NCBI GenBank assembly: GCA_021413865.1
Contig: JAIOPN010000049.1
Coordinates: 1 to 64,000 of the forward strand
Length of the DNA: 64,000 nucleotides
Direction of reading: 5' to 3'
Origin: Planctomycetota bacterium
GTDB taxonomy: Bacteria > Planctomycetota > Phycisphaerae > Phycisphaerales > Phycisphaeraceae
Positions 37,832 to 46,076 of the stretch are shown in pieces (positions within the stretch are counted from its first letter, which is position 1; each line of letters starts with the position of its first letter). The position numbers were made by a program, and so were the translations under genes. The notes beneath the pieces are model-generated. The model made no database searches. It was not told where the DNA came from and saw only the letters and a program-made list of their open reading frames with translations.

Positions 37832-38605
37832 GTGTTCACCATGATCCGTCGCGTTACATCCATGCTTCCCGGCTTCGCACGCGAGGCGGTCCTGCGCCTG
37901 GCCAAATCGGTGCGCACCAGGGTGTTCCTCGTGCCTGACGCCTTCGACGACCTGGTGCGGATCAGCCGGTTGATAAAGCCCGTGGCCGTGCTCGACATCG
38001 GCGCCCATGTGGGCGAGACGGTCGCCGAGTTGGCGTCGCGCATGCCCGAGACGCCGGTGTACGCCTTCGAGCCGACGCCGGCGAGCCTCGAGCAGCTCCG
38101 CAAACGCGCCGCGCCGCTGCCGCGCGTCACGGTCCACCCAGTGGCGATCGCGGATCACGCCGGCAAGATCAGTTTCTTTATTAACGAGGGCAGCCAAACC
38201 AATTCATTGCTCGACAACGCCGAGGGGAATAAGAAGTTTCTCGGCGGCGTGACGCGGCATGTGGGTAAGATCGAGGTAGAGGCGACGACACTCGACGCCT
38301 GGGCGGCGAAGAATGTTCCCACGGGCGACCTGGTGGTGAAGGTCGACGTGCAGGGAGCGGAACTGCAGGTGATCGCCGGCGGGCGCGAGGTGCTTGGCTC
38401 GCGTGTGGCGGTGTTTTACACCGAGGTCTCACTAACGCAGCTCTACCAGGGCAAGAGCAACCTGTTCACGATCCATGAGGCGTTGACGAACGGGCTGCCC
38501 TTTGTGCTGTACCAGATTTACCGCACGCGCAGCAACGCGGCGGGCCAGGCGATGTGGGCCGATGCGATGTGGGTCCGCGCCGACGTGTTGCCGCGTTTGG
38601 GTTGA
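37832..38605 (+). CDS. FkbM family methyltransferase
   Basis: 257 residues from GTG 37832 (ATG 37841 is an alternative). Motif I VLDIGAHVGETVAELASRMP near residue 50, then VYAFEPTPASLEQLRK, and the FkbM-type VKVDVQGAELQVIAGG near residue 172. FkbM enzymes O-methylate hydroxyls of polyketides and surface sugars. It sits between a methyltransferase and a GT2 gene in one direction. Confidence 0.9.
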   Translation: MFTMIRRVTSMLPGFAREAVLRLAKSVRTRVFLVPDAFDDLVRISRLIKPVAVLDIGAHVGETVAELASRMPETPVYAFEPTPASLEQLRKRAAPLPRVTVHPVAIADHAGKISFFINEGSQTNSLLDNAEGNKKFLGGVTRHVGKIEVEATTLDAWAAKNVPTGDLVVKVDVQGAELQVIAGGREVLGSRVAVFYTEVSLTQLYQGKSNLFTIHEALTNGLPFVLYQIYRTRSNAAGQAMWADAMWVRADVLPRLG

Positions 38606-38637
38606 ACGATCATCAGCGATCAGAGGAGCAGGTTCCC

Positions 38638-39537
38638 GTGCGTTTCAGTGTGCTCACCCCAAGCTTCAACCAGGGATCATTTCTCGAGCGGAACATCCGT
38701 AGCGTCCTGGAGCAGGACGTGCCGGGGACGGAGCACATCATCTGCGACGGCGGGTCGAAGGATTCGACTGTCGACGTACTGAAGAAGTATTCCGACCGCC
38801 TCGCCTACTGGGTTTCCGAGAAAGACGCCGGCCAGGCGGACGCACTCAACAAGGCGCTGGGCAAAGCGACGGGCGACATCATCGGGTGGATCAATGTCGA
38901 CGAGTATTATGAGCCCAACATCTTTGGCCTGGTGGCCCGGGCGTTCGAGGAGAATGCCATGGCCGTGCTGGTTTACGGTGATTACAACCGCGTCGACCCG
39001 AACGGCAAGCTCATCCGCGTGAACCGTCAGTACAGCTTCGACTACGACATCTGCCGCGTCGCAGCACCGATCGTTATGAACTGCGCCGCTTTTTTCCGCC
39101 GTGACCGGCTGATCGAGGTCGGTGGGTTCGACGCGAGCTACCAGTTTATGATGGACTGGGAGATGTACGTCCGGCTGATGCGCGGGAACCAGGGCTGGGT
39201 CCGTCTCAAGAAGGTGCTGGCTAACTTCACCATGCACACCGCCTCCAAGACCAGCACGCTGCAGGAGACGCTCTACCGCGAGGTCCGGCGGATGAAGACG
39301 CGCGAGTTCCCCGGCGTGCCCGAGGTCGAGATGGTCCGCAAGGTCAAACGCGCCCAGCGACACATGAAGTGGCTCATGCTCAAGGACGGTGTATTCTTTG
39401 AGAAAGTCTGGTTCAACGTATTCCGCCGCCGCCATTTCAACGCCTACTTCGGCGACGCCGCGACGTACCGCATCCCGCTCCTGACCCCGTTGCTCGACAT
39501 TATCGACCCCGTCAAGAAGATCGATGACCACCACTGA
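38638..39537 (+). CDS. GT2 family glycosyltransferase
   Basis: 299 residues from GTG 38638, chosen for GAGGAG 10 nt upstream. GT-A fold: FSVLTPSFNQGSFLERNIRSVLEQ, IICDGGSKDSTVD, DAGQADALNKAL and INVDEYYEPN, which replaces the usual DxD. MDWEMYVRL is the acceptor-side acidic motif. The last residues overlap the acyltransferase gene by 14 bp. Confidence 0.9.
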   Translation: MRFSVLTPSFNQGSFLERNIRSVLEQDVPGTEHIICDGGSKDSTVDVLKKYSDRLAYWVSEKDAGQADALNKALGKATGDIIGWINVDEYYEPNIFGLVARAFEENAMAVLVYGDYNRVDPNGKLIRVNRQYSFDYDICRVAAPIVMNCAAFFRRDRLIEVGGFDASYQFMMDWEMYVRLMRGNQGWVRLKKVLANFTMHTASKTSTLQETLYREVRRMKTREFPGVPEVEMVRKVKRAQRHMKWLMLKDGVFFEKVWFNVFRRRHFNAYFGDAATYRIPLLTPLLDIIDPVKKIDDHH

Positions 39538-40759
39538 TACAACCACGCCGCTGCCGGACCTCGCCGCCGCGCCGCGGCCGCGCCGCGCTAGCTTCGTCCA
39601 CCTGCCCGCGCTAGACGGGCTGCGCGGCCTGGCGATCCTTATGGTGATGATCTTCCACCAGACCATCCTCAAGCCCACCGGCACTCTCGATCGGCTTTTC
39701 CACGGCGCGGTCCTCCCGGGCGGTGCGGGCGTTGACCTTTTTTTCGTGCTCTCGGGCTTCCTCATCACCGGCATCCTGCTCGATGACAAGGGGGCGAGGC
39801 ACTACTTCCTCAATTTCTACGGCCGGCGCACCGTCCGTATCTTCCCGCTTTATTATGCTGTTGTCTTCGTCTCGCTGGTGGTACTGCCGCACTTCATGCC
39901 CTGGGTGGCGGAGCGGTTCGCCTCGCCGCGCGCCGCCGAGGTGATCCACAAGAAGGTCATGCGGTTCGGGTCCGCCGATCAGTACGCGCTCTGGTTCTGG
40001 TTTTACATGTCGAACTACGCCATCGCCGCCACGGGTGATTTCCTGCACGGCATCTTGGGTGTGACGTGGTCGTTGGCGATCGAGGAGCAGTTTTACCTCG
40101 TCTGGCCGATGGTGGTCTGGGTCTGCTCGCCCCGGGCGCTGGCCCGCATCTGCATTGGCATGGTCGTCGTCGCGCTGAGTGTGCGCATCATGCTCATCGC
40201 CATGCACGTGGGGCCCATCGCCGTGAGCGTGCTGACCATCTGCCGGATGGACACGCTGGCGATCGGCGCATTGATCGCGGTGATGGCGCGGCGGGGGGGG
40301 GGGCTCGCGGCGTGCCTGCCCACGGCCAAATGGGTCGCGCCGCTGCTGGGTGCCATCTCGCTAGTGGTCATCTACAACAACCGTCAGCAATGGATCGCCG
40401 GGCCGATCACGCTGACGGTCTCGCTGAGCCTGAACCCCATCGCGTTCGGCGGGCTGCTCATCCTCGCCGCGGCGGGGCCGCCAGCGGGGCTGATCGTGCG
40501 CTTCTTCAACCTGCGGTTCATGCGGCTGCTGGGAAAACTCTCCTACGCGTTGTACCTCTTTCACCTGCCTCTGCGGGCTGTGGTGCGGGATCTGATTTTG
40601 CCCGGTGGGGAACTGCCCCGCGTGGGCGGGTCGGCGATCCCGGCGCAGCTCGTGTTCTACGTGATCTGCACCACCGCGACCCTCGCCATCGCTTGGGTGA
40701 GCTGGCACGTTTACGAAAAGCAGTTCCTCACGCTTAAACGCTTCTTCCCACGCACATAA
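39524..40759 (+). CDS. OafA/YrhL-type O-acyltransferase
   Basis: 411 residues, overlapping the GT2 gene. About ten hydrophobic helices. ALDGLRGLAILMVMIFHQ carries the conserved Arg and catalytic His of acyltransferase family 3; GVDLFFVLSGFLITGILL and VTWSLAIEEQFYLVWP are further hallmarks. Adds acetyl or other acyl groups to surface glycans from the membrane. A GGGGGGGG run at about 40292 lies in a loop and is a possible site of slippage. Confidence 0.92.
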   Translation: MTTTDTTTPLPDLAAAPRPRRASFVHLPALDGLRGLAILMVMIFHQTILKPTGTLDRLFHGAVLPGGAGVDLFFVLSGFLITGILLDDKGARHYFLNFYGRRTVRIFPLYYAVVFVSLVVLPHFMPWVAERFASPRAAEVIHKKVMRFGSADQYALWFWFYMSNYAIAATGDFLHGILGVTWSLAIEEQFYLVWPMVVWVCSPRALARICIGMVVVALSVRIMLIAMHVGPIAVSVLTICRMDTLAIGALIAVMARRGGGLAACLPTAKWVAPLLGAISLVVIYNNRQQWIAGPITLTVSLSLNPIAFGGLLILAAAGPPAGLIVRFFNLRFMRLLGKLSYALYLFHLPLRAVVRDLILPGGELPRVGGSAIPAQLVFYVICTTATLAIAWVSWHVYEKQFLTLKRFFPRT

Positions 40760-40811
40760 CCGCCCACGGCTTTGCGTCTTCTCTCTAACTTCCCGGCCTA
40801 ATGTTGAACCG

Positions 40812-41750
40812 ATGACCGCCGCCGCCCCCCAACCCCTCGCCTCCGCTCCCGCCTCCACACGCGGCGTGCCGCCGGTGTCGGTCGTCATCCTCACGCTCAA
40901 CGAGGAGATGAACATCGCCGAGTGCATCCGCAGCTGCGCATGGTGGTGCGACGACATCCACCTGCTCGACAGCGGCAGCACCGATCGCACCCGCGACATC
41001 GCCGCCGCGATGGGCGTGACGGTGCACGTCCACCCGTTCACCAGCTTCGGCCAGCAGCGCAACTGGGCGATCGACAACATCCCCTGCAGGCACCGCTGGC
41101 ACTTCCACCTCGACGCGGACGAACGCTTTACGCCCGAGCTGGTCGCCGAGATGGTCAAGCAGATCGGCCCCGACGGAACCAAGAGCCCGCACGGCGCCTA
41201 CCTCGTGCCCAACAAGATCATCTTCCTGGGCAAGTGGCTCAAATACAGCGGCGGCTACCCGGCGTACCAGGTGCGGCTCTTCAGGCCCGAGGTCTGCCGG
41301 TTCATCGACTTCGGTCACGGCCAGCGCGAGCACTGCGAGGGCACCGTTGCGCGGCTCGATCAGCCCTACATCCACCTGAGCTTTTCCAAGGGGCTGGTCG
41401 AGTGGTTCAGCAAGCACAACCAATACTCGACGCGTGAGTCCGACGAGGGCATCCTCGTGCGTGCCGGGCCCAGACCGACGCCGTCGCAGTTCTTCGGGTC
41501 CGATCCCGTCGTGCGCCGCCGCGCGTTCAAGAACCTGAGCTTCTTCCTGCGCGGCCGTTCGCTGTGGCGGTTCCTGTACAACTACGTTTACCGGCTGGGG
41601 TTCCTCGACGGCGCGGTGGGGTTCCACTACTGCGCGATGATGGCGATGTATGAGTACTGGATCGAGATCAAGATCCGCGAGCACGAGGCCGAGTGGGTCG
41701 GCAAGACCGACGCGCTGTCGGAGCGGCTGGGGGCGGAGGTGGTGCGGTGA
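40812..41750 (+). CDS. GT2 family glycosyltransferase (WaaE/KdtX-like)
   Basis: 312 residues. SVVILTLNEEMNIAECIRSCAWW, LLDSGSTDRTRDIAAAMGV, QQRNWAID and HLDADERFT (DAD for metal-nucleotide binding) are typical of the lipopolysaccharide core glucosyltransferase-like group. The stop overlaps the next gene, which encodes a paralogue with the same blocks, so the pair arose by tandem duplication. Confidence 0.92.
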   Translation: MTAAAPQPLASAPASTRGVPPVSVVILTLNEEMNIAECIRSCAWWCDDIHLLDSGSTDRTRDIAAAMGVTVHVHPFTSFGQQRNWAIDNIPCRHRWHFHLDADERFTPELVAEMVKQIGPDGTKSPHGAYLVPNKIIFLGKWLKYSGGYPAYQVRLFRPEVCRFIDFGHGQREHCEGTVARLDQPYIHLSFSKGLVEWFSKHNQYSTRESDEGILVRAGPRPTPSQFFGSDPVVRRRAFKNLSFFLRGRSLWRFLYNYVYRLGFLDGAVGFHYCAMMAMYEYWIEIKIREHEAEWVGKTDALSERLGAEVVR

Positions 41751-42601
41751 GCCTCCCCAAGGTTGACGTGCTGATCCCGACGCTGAACGAGGCGGGCCAC
41801 ATCGAGCAGGCCGTGCGCAACGCGCTGTTCGTCGGCCCGGTCTTCGTGCTGGACTCGTGCAGCACCGACGGGACGCAGGAGCTGGCGCGGCGCGCCGGGG
41901 CGACGGTGGTGGAGCACCGGTTCGAGGGCTATTCGAGGCAGAAGAACTGGGGGCTGGACAACCTGCCTTTTACGGGGGAGTGGGTGTTCATCCTCGACGC
42001 CGACGAGCGCATCACGCCGGCGCTGCGTGAGGAGATGTTCCGCGAGCTGTCGAGACCCGACGCAGCGGACGGTTACTTCGTGAATCGTTTGATGATCATC
42101 CTGGGCACGGCGGTGCGGCACGGCGGGCTCTACCCGTCGTGGAACCTGCGCCTCTTCAAGCGCGGCCGGGCACGCTACGAGGACCGCTCGGTCCACGAGC
42201 ACATGGTCTGCGACGGGCCGACGCGGTACCTCAAGGACGAGATGCTGCACATCCGCCGCGAGACGATGTCGATGTATATCGCCAAGCACATCCGCTACGC
42301 CGACCTGGAGAGCGACGAGTGGGTGAAGCGCAAGCTGGGCACCAGCCAGGGGGCGGACACGGCCAGGCTGTTCCGCGACGTGCTGCGGGTGCGTCAGTGG
42401 CTGCGCCGCGAGATGTGGCCGATCATCCCGGGCCGGCCGGTGTGGCGGTTCCTTTATATGTACTTCGTGCGCTTCGGTTTTTTGGATGGTCGCGCGGGCT
42501 GGCGGCTGGCGATGCTTATGGCGAGCTACGAGTACATGATCAGCCTGCTCTACCGCGACAAGCTGGACCGGCTGCGGTCGAGCTTCCGGCCGGCGGGGTG
42601 A
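41747..42601 (+). CDS. GT2 family glycosyltransferase, tandem paralogue
   Basis: 284 residues from GTG 41747 (GTGA overlap with the previous stop). Same layout as its neighbour: VDVLIPTLNEAGHIEQAV, LDSCSTDGTQELARRAGA, SRQKNWGLDN and ILDADERIT, and the C-terminal YFVRFGFLDGRAGWRLAMLMASYEYMISL. The two proteins probably add successive or alternative sugars. It closes the glycan cluster. Confidence 0.92.
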   Translation: MSLPKVDVLIPTLNEAGHIEQAVRNALFVGPVFVLDSCSTDGTQELARRAGATVVEHRFEGYSRQKNWGLDNLPFTGEWVFILDADERITPALREEMFRELSRPDAADGYFVNRLMIILGTAVRHGGLYPSWNLRLFKRGRARYEDRSVHEHMVCDGPTRYLKDEMLHIRRETMSMYIAKHIRYADLESDEWVKRKLGTSQGADTARLFRDVLRVRQWLRREMWPIIPGRPVWRFLYMYFVRFGFLDGRAGWRLAMLMASYEYMISLLYRDKLDRLRSSFRPAG

Positions 42602-42727
42602 TCTTCCCCGCGTGGTTGGTCTTTCACACCGTGCTCCTCTATTATGAATCCCCCTCCCCGCGTGGCGGGGGCTCCCGTTTCACCGGTGAATCGGGCCGAT
42701 TTACGGCGTTTTCCCCCAAGGTAAGCC

Positions 42728-44590
42728 ATGAAGGCCTCCAAGCCAGAACCGCTCTTCAAGACCCCCGCGGACCAGCTCAACGAGGTCGAGCAGGCCAAGC
42801 TCGCCTCCGACATGGTGCGCGGCACCCTGCACGACGACTTCGCCGACCACGTCAAGCCCGACCTGGAGCACGACTCCGAGGCGCTGGCCAAGTCGCACGG
42901 CATCTACCTGGAATACAACCGCGCCAAGACCGGCAAAGAAAAAGACTGGATGTACATGGTCCGCATCACCGTCCCCGGCGGCGGTGCGTTCACGCGCGAC
43001 CAGTGGCGGGTCTTCGACGACATCTCAACGAAATACACCGCCAACGCGCAGGGCCTGCCCTCCCTCCGAGCCACCACCCGGCAGAACATCCAGTTCCACT
43101 GGGTTAAGAAGCCGCACGTCGCCGAGCTGGTGCGCGAGATCGCCCACACCGGCTTCTTCACGCTTAACGGCTGCGGCGACAACGTGCGCAACGTCATGGG
43201 CTGCCCGCTGGCGCGCTTCTCGACGATCTACGACGCCAACGCCCACGCGCGGAAGTTCGGCGAATACTTCCGCATCTCCGCCGAGGCGCACATCCAGGTC
43301 TTCGAGGTCGATACAAGCCTGATCCGCACGCCGGACTCGCATTTTGAGTACGCCCCGAACCTGCTCAACCGCAAGTTCAAGATGGCGTTCGCGGCCGTCC
43401 ACCGCGACGAGAAGAGCGGCAGGTGGGTCAATGACAACTGCGTCGAGCTGCGCACCAACGAGGTCGGCGTGGCGCCGATCGTCGATCAGAAGACTGACAA
43501 GGTCGTCGCGTTCCAGGTTTACATCGGCGGCGGGCAGGGCGAGCGCAACGGCAAACCGACCTATTCCGCGCTGGGCAAGCCGCTGGGCATCTTCACCGAG
43601 GAGAACCTGCACGTCGGGCTCGACTCGATCGTGAAGGTCCAGCAGGAGTGGGGCGATCGCAAGAACCGGCACTGGGCGCGGATGAAATACGTCGTGCAGG
43701 CGATGGGCATCTCGTGGTACCAGGAGCGCATCAAGGAACTGGGCGCGGTCTTCGAGCAGCCCGATCCTAATTTCGACATCGGGCCGCGCATGATGCACCA
43801 CGGCTGGCAGAAGCAGCCCTCCAACGGCCTGTGGGCCTACGGGGCGTACATCGAGAACGGCCGGATTATCAACGCCGCCAACGGCAACCTCAAGACCATG
43901 GTCCGCTCGGCGATGGAGAAGTTCCCCAAGATCGAACTGATGCTCACGCCGAATCAGGACCTGCTCTTCGTCAACATCCCCGAGGCCGCCAAGGCGGACT
44001 TCGAGGCCGAGCTGCGGTCGCACGGCCACGGCCAGCGCAACGGCAAGGCCTACACGAAGCTCCGCGTCCTCTCTGGCGCCTGCGTCGGGCTGGACACCTG
44101 CCGGCTCTCCTACAGCGAGTCGGAAAAATACGAGCCCGAACTTGTCGATGAGATGGACGCGCTGGGTTACGGCGCGACCAACGAATCCATCGGCATCTCC
44201 GGCTGCGAGCGGCAGTGCTTCCGCCCGGCGACCAAGACGATCGGCCTGGTCGGCTGCGGCCCGGACCTCTACTCCATCAAGCTCGGCGCGTCGGAAGACG
44301 CACGCCACCAGGGCGAGTACCTCGCCTGGCAGGGCCGGTGGTACCTCAAGCAGACCCCGCGCGAGCGCATGCCCCAGCTCATCGCCGCGCTCTTTGACCT
44401 GCATAAAAAGCAGGGGGCGAGCGATCCCGACCTGGGCGCGACCATCCGCCGCATCGGCTTCGGAGCGGTCGTCGATTACCTCAAGTCCCACCCGGTGGTC
44501 GGCGACCTGATGGTTAAGACGCACGACGCTCCGTACGTCCCCGACGAGATCGCGGTCGTCACGGGTCTCGCCGGTGCGCCGACGGCGTAA
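42728..44590 (+). CDS. Siroheme-dependent nitrite/sulfite reductase
   Basis: 620 residues. The N-terminal half has the ferredoxin-like repeats of the family (TTRQNIQFHWV, GCGDNVRNVMGCPL). The siroheme/[4Fe-4S] ligands are GACVGLDTC and ISGCERQCFRPA near residues 455-500. Reduces nitrite to ammonium or sulfite to sulfide with six electrons from ferredoxin; which substrate cannot be settled, but the nitrate reductase at 17096 would supply nitrite. Length fits the ferredoxin-dependent NirA type. A CCCCGC/GCGGGG hairpin lies in the leader at about 42657-42671. Confidence 0.88.
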   Translation: MKASKPEPLFKTPADQLNEVEQAKLASDMVRGTLHDDFADHVKPDLEHDSEALAKSHGIYLEYNRAKTGKEKDWMYMVRITVPGGGAFTRDQWRVFDDISTKYTANAQGLPSLRATTRQNIQFHWVKKPHVAELVREIAHTGFFTLNGCGDNVRNVMGCPLARFSTIYDANAHARKFGEYFRISAEAHIQVFEVDTSLIRTPDSHFEYAPNLLNRKFKMAFAAVHRDEKSGRWVNDNCVELRTNEVGVAPIVDQKTDKVVAFQVYIGGGQGERNGKPTYSALGKPLGIFTEENLHVGLDSIVKVQQEWGDRKNRHWARMKYVVQAMGISWYQERIKELGAVFEQPDPNFDIGPRMMHHGWQKQPSNGLWAYGAYIENGRIINAANGNLKTMVRSAMEKFPKIELMLTPNQDLLFVNIPEAAKADFEAELRSHGHGQRNGKAYTKLRVLSGACVGLDTCRLSYSESEKYEPELVDEMDALGYGATNESIGISGCERQCFRPATKTIGLVGCGPDLYSIKLGASEDARHQGEYLAWQGRWYLKQTPRERMPQLIAALFDLHKKQGASDPDLGATIRRIGFGAVVDYLKSHPVVGDLMVKTHDAPYVPDEIAVVTGLAGAPTA

Positions 44591-44593
44591 GCC

Positions 44594-44638
44594 CCTCTCC
44601 CCCGGGAGAGGGTGGCGAGTCCGCGAGCCGGGTGAGGG
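44594..44638 (+). repeat. Palindromic CCTCTCCCCCGGGAGAGG-type intergenic repeat
   Basis: Starts just after the reductase stop: a CCCTCTC/GAGAGGG palindrome followed by GAGCCGGGTGAGGGG. A related half appears in inverse orientation at about 52956-52979. Sequences of this design are common in intergenic DNA of many high-GC bacteria. It may also act as a weak terminator. Confidence 0.6.
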
Positions 44639-44686
44639 GATCAGCGGCCGGGAAGGTCTTGCGCATTCGCACGACCCAACCAGCCG

Positions 44687-45385
44687 GTGATTCAACCATT
44701 TTCCCTCGCCGCCTACTACAATCCCGCCGTGCCCGACATGTTCATTTCCATGCTTGCGACCGACCCGCAGTATTACTTCATGTGGGTGTTGACGGTCATC
44801 GTCAGCATCACCCTGCACGAGTTGGCGCACGGCTGGGCGGCGATCCGCGTCGGAGACAACACCCCGATCGTCACCGGGCACATGACCGGCAACCCGGTCG
44901 TGCACATGGGGCCGATCTCCCTCGCGATGGTCTTTCTCTGGGGGCTGGGCTGGGGTGCGATGCCCGTTGACTGGACGCGGATGCGCGGCCGGTACAGCCA
45001 GGCCTACGTCTCCCTCGCGGGCCCCGCGATGAATCTCTTCCTCGCCATCGTCGCCCTTACGGCCTGGAGCCTCTGGATGCGTTTCATGCCCAACAGCAGC
45101 GGCAACGCCGTCCAGAACGGCCGGACTTTTCTCCACCTCTTCGGCGCGACCAACATCGGTCTGGCGATCTTCAACCTCGCCCCCGTGCCCCCGTTGGATG
45201 GCTCATCCATCCTCGCCGACTTCCACCGGCCCTACCGTGAGTTCCGCGACAACCACGCCGACAAGGCGTGGCTCATGTTCGCGGCCTATTTCATGATCGT
45301 CTCGGGCCTGGAGGGCACCAAGTGGGGACTGTGGACCAACGCTTACCGCATCGCGCACTGGTACACCTCGCTCTGGCACGCCTGA
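44687..45385 (+). CDS. Site-2 protease family membrane metalloprotease (M50)
   Basis: 232 residues from GTG 44687; GTG or ATG 44738 are possible. Several hydrophobic helices. HELAHGW in the second helix is the zinc HExxH motif; NLAPVPPLDGS carries the third ligand aspartate. Short M50 members of this kind lack PDZ domains. They cleave within membranes to release regulatory proteins; the target is unknown. Convergent with the RRM gene, with a shared terminator between. Confidence 0.88.
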   Translation: MIQPFSLAAYYNPAVPDMFISMLATDPQYYFMWVLTVIVSITLHELAHGWAAIRVGDNTPIVTGHMTGNPVVHMGPISLAMVFLWGLGWGAMPVDWTRMRGRYSQAYVSLAGPAMNLFLAIVALTAWSLWMRFMPNSSGNAVQNGRTFLHLFGATNIGLAIFNLAPVPPLDGSSILADFHRPYREFRDNHADKAWLMFAAYFMIVSGLEGTKWGLWTNAYRIAHWYTSLWHA

Positions 45386-45397
45386 CGCGCGCAAAAA

Positions 45398-45427
45398 AAG
45401 AGGGCGAGCCTGAGCCCGCCCTCTTTC
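45398..45427. terminator. Bidirectional intrinsic terminator
   Basis: AAGAGGGCG pairs with CGCCCTCTT, with A-run before and T-rich sequence after. Lies between the convergent protease and RRM genes and would serve both. Confidence 0.8.
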
Positions 45428-45449
45428 TAGGTTTTATCGCGTCGTCGAT

Positions 45450-45791
45450 TCAATAACGGCCGCGGCCACCGCCGCCGCCGCCGCCGCCACCACCACCGCC
45501 GTAGCCACGACCACCACCACCGCCGCCGCCGCCGGAGCGGGGCTCACGCGGCTTGGCCTCGTTGACGGTCAGGGCGCGGCCCTCGTGCTCCTTGCCTGAG
45601 AGCGCGGCGATCGCAGCCTGGGCCTCCTGGTCGGAGCCCATCTCGACGAAGCCGAAGCCCTTGCTGCGGCCCGTCTCGCGGTCCATGATGATCTCGGCGG
45701 ACTGGACCTCGCCGAACTCACTGAACAGCTGCTCGAGGGTGGAGTTCGTGACTCCGTAGGAGAGATTGCCGACGTACAGTTTCTTACCCAT
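45450..45791 (-). CDS. Glycine-rich RRM RNA-binding protein
   Basis: 113 residues from ATG 45791. One RRM: KLYVGNLSYGVTN carries RNP2, and KGFGFVEM carries RNP1, both with aromatic residues intact. The tail after about residue 85 is almost all Gly with Arg/Tyr (RGYGGGG, RGRY), as in cold-induced RNA-binding proteins of cyanobacteria and planctomycetes. Likely an RNA chaperone. Its leader of at least 150 nt, running to about 45950, is unusually long and could carry cold control; no known motif is seen. Confidence 0.93.
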   Translation of the reverse strand: MGKKLYVGNLSYGVTNSTLEQLFSEFGEVQSAEIIMDRETGRSKGFGFVEMGSDQEAQAAIAALSGKEHEGRALTVNEAKPREPRSGGGGGGGGRGYGGGGGGGGGGGGRGRY

Positions 45792-46076
45792 TTCAGACAC
45801 TCCAAGACATGTTGCCCAGCCCGGGGATGCTTTCGGGGCTGCATTCGAAAGGGCCCGTAATTCCGGGCCGGGAAGGCAGCATGGTGCGAAGGAGGAGGGG
45901 CCTGGGGAAGGGCGCAGTCTCGATCGATCAATTTGCCGGCACACATAATAACATGCTTCGAGTCAGATTGGGTAGGGCGGGTTAATTTTTTACCTATCAC
46001 TTACCAAACAAAACTGACGCCCTCCGGGCCTCATTTACGTGATAGTTGGCGCCATTGCCCGTGTTTCCTGCGCTTT

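Noticed and set aside
43025-45136. 703-residue minus-strand frame opposite the nitrite reductase
   Set aside because: Spans two plus-strand genes and their gap and has no recognisable domain.
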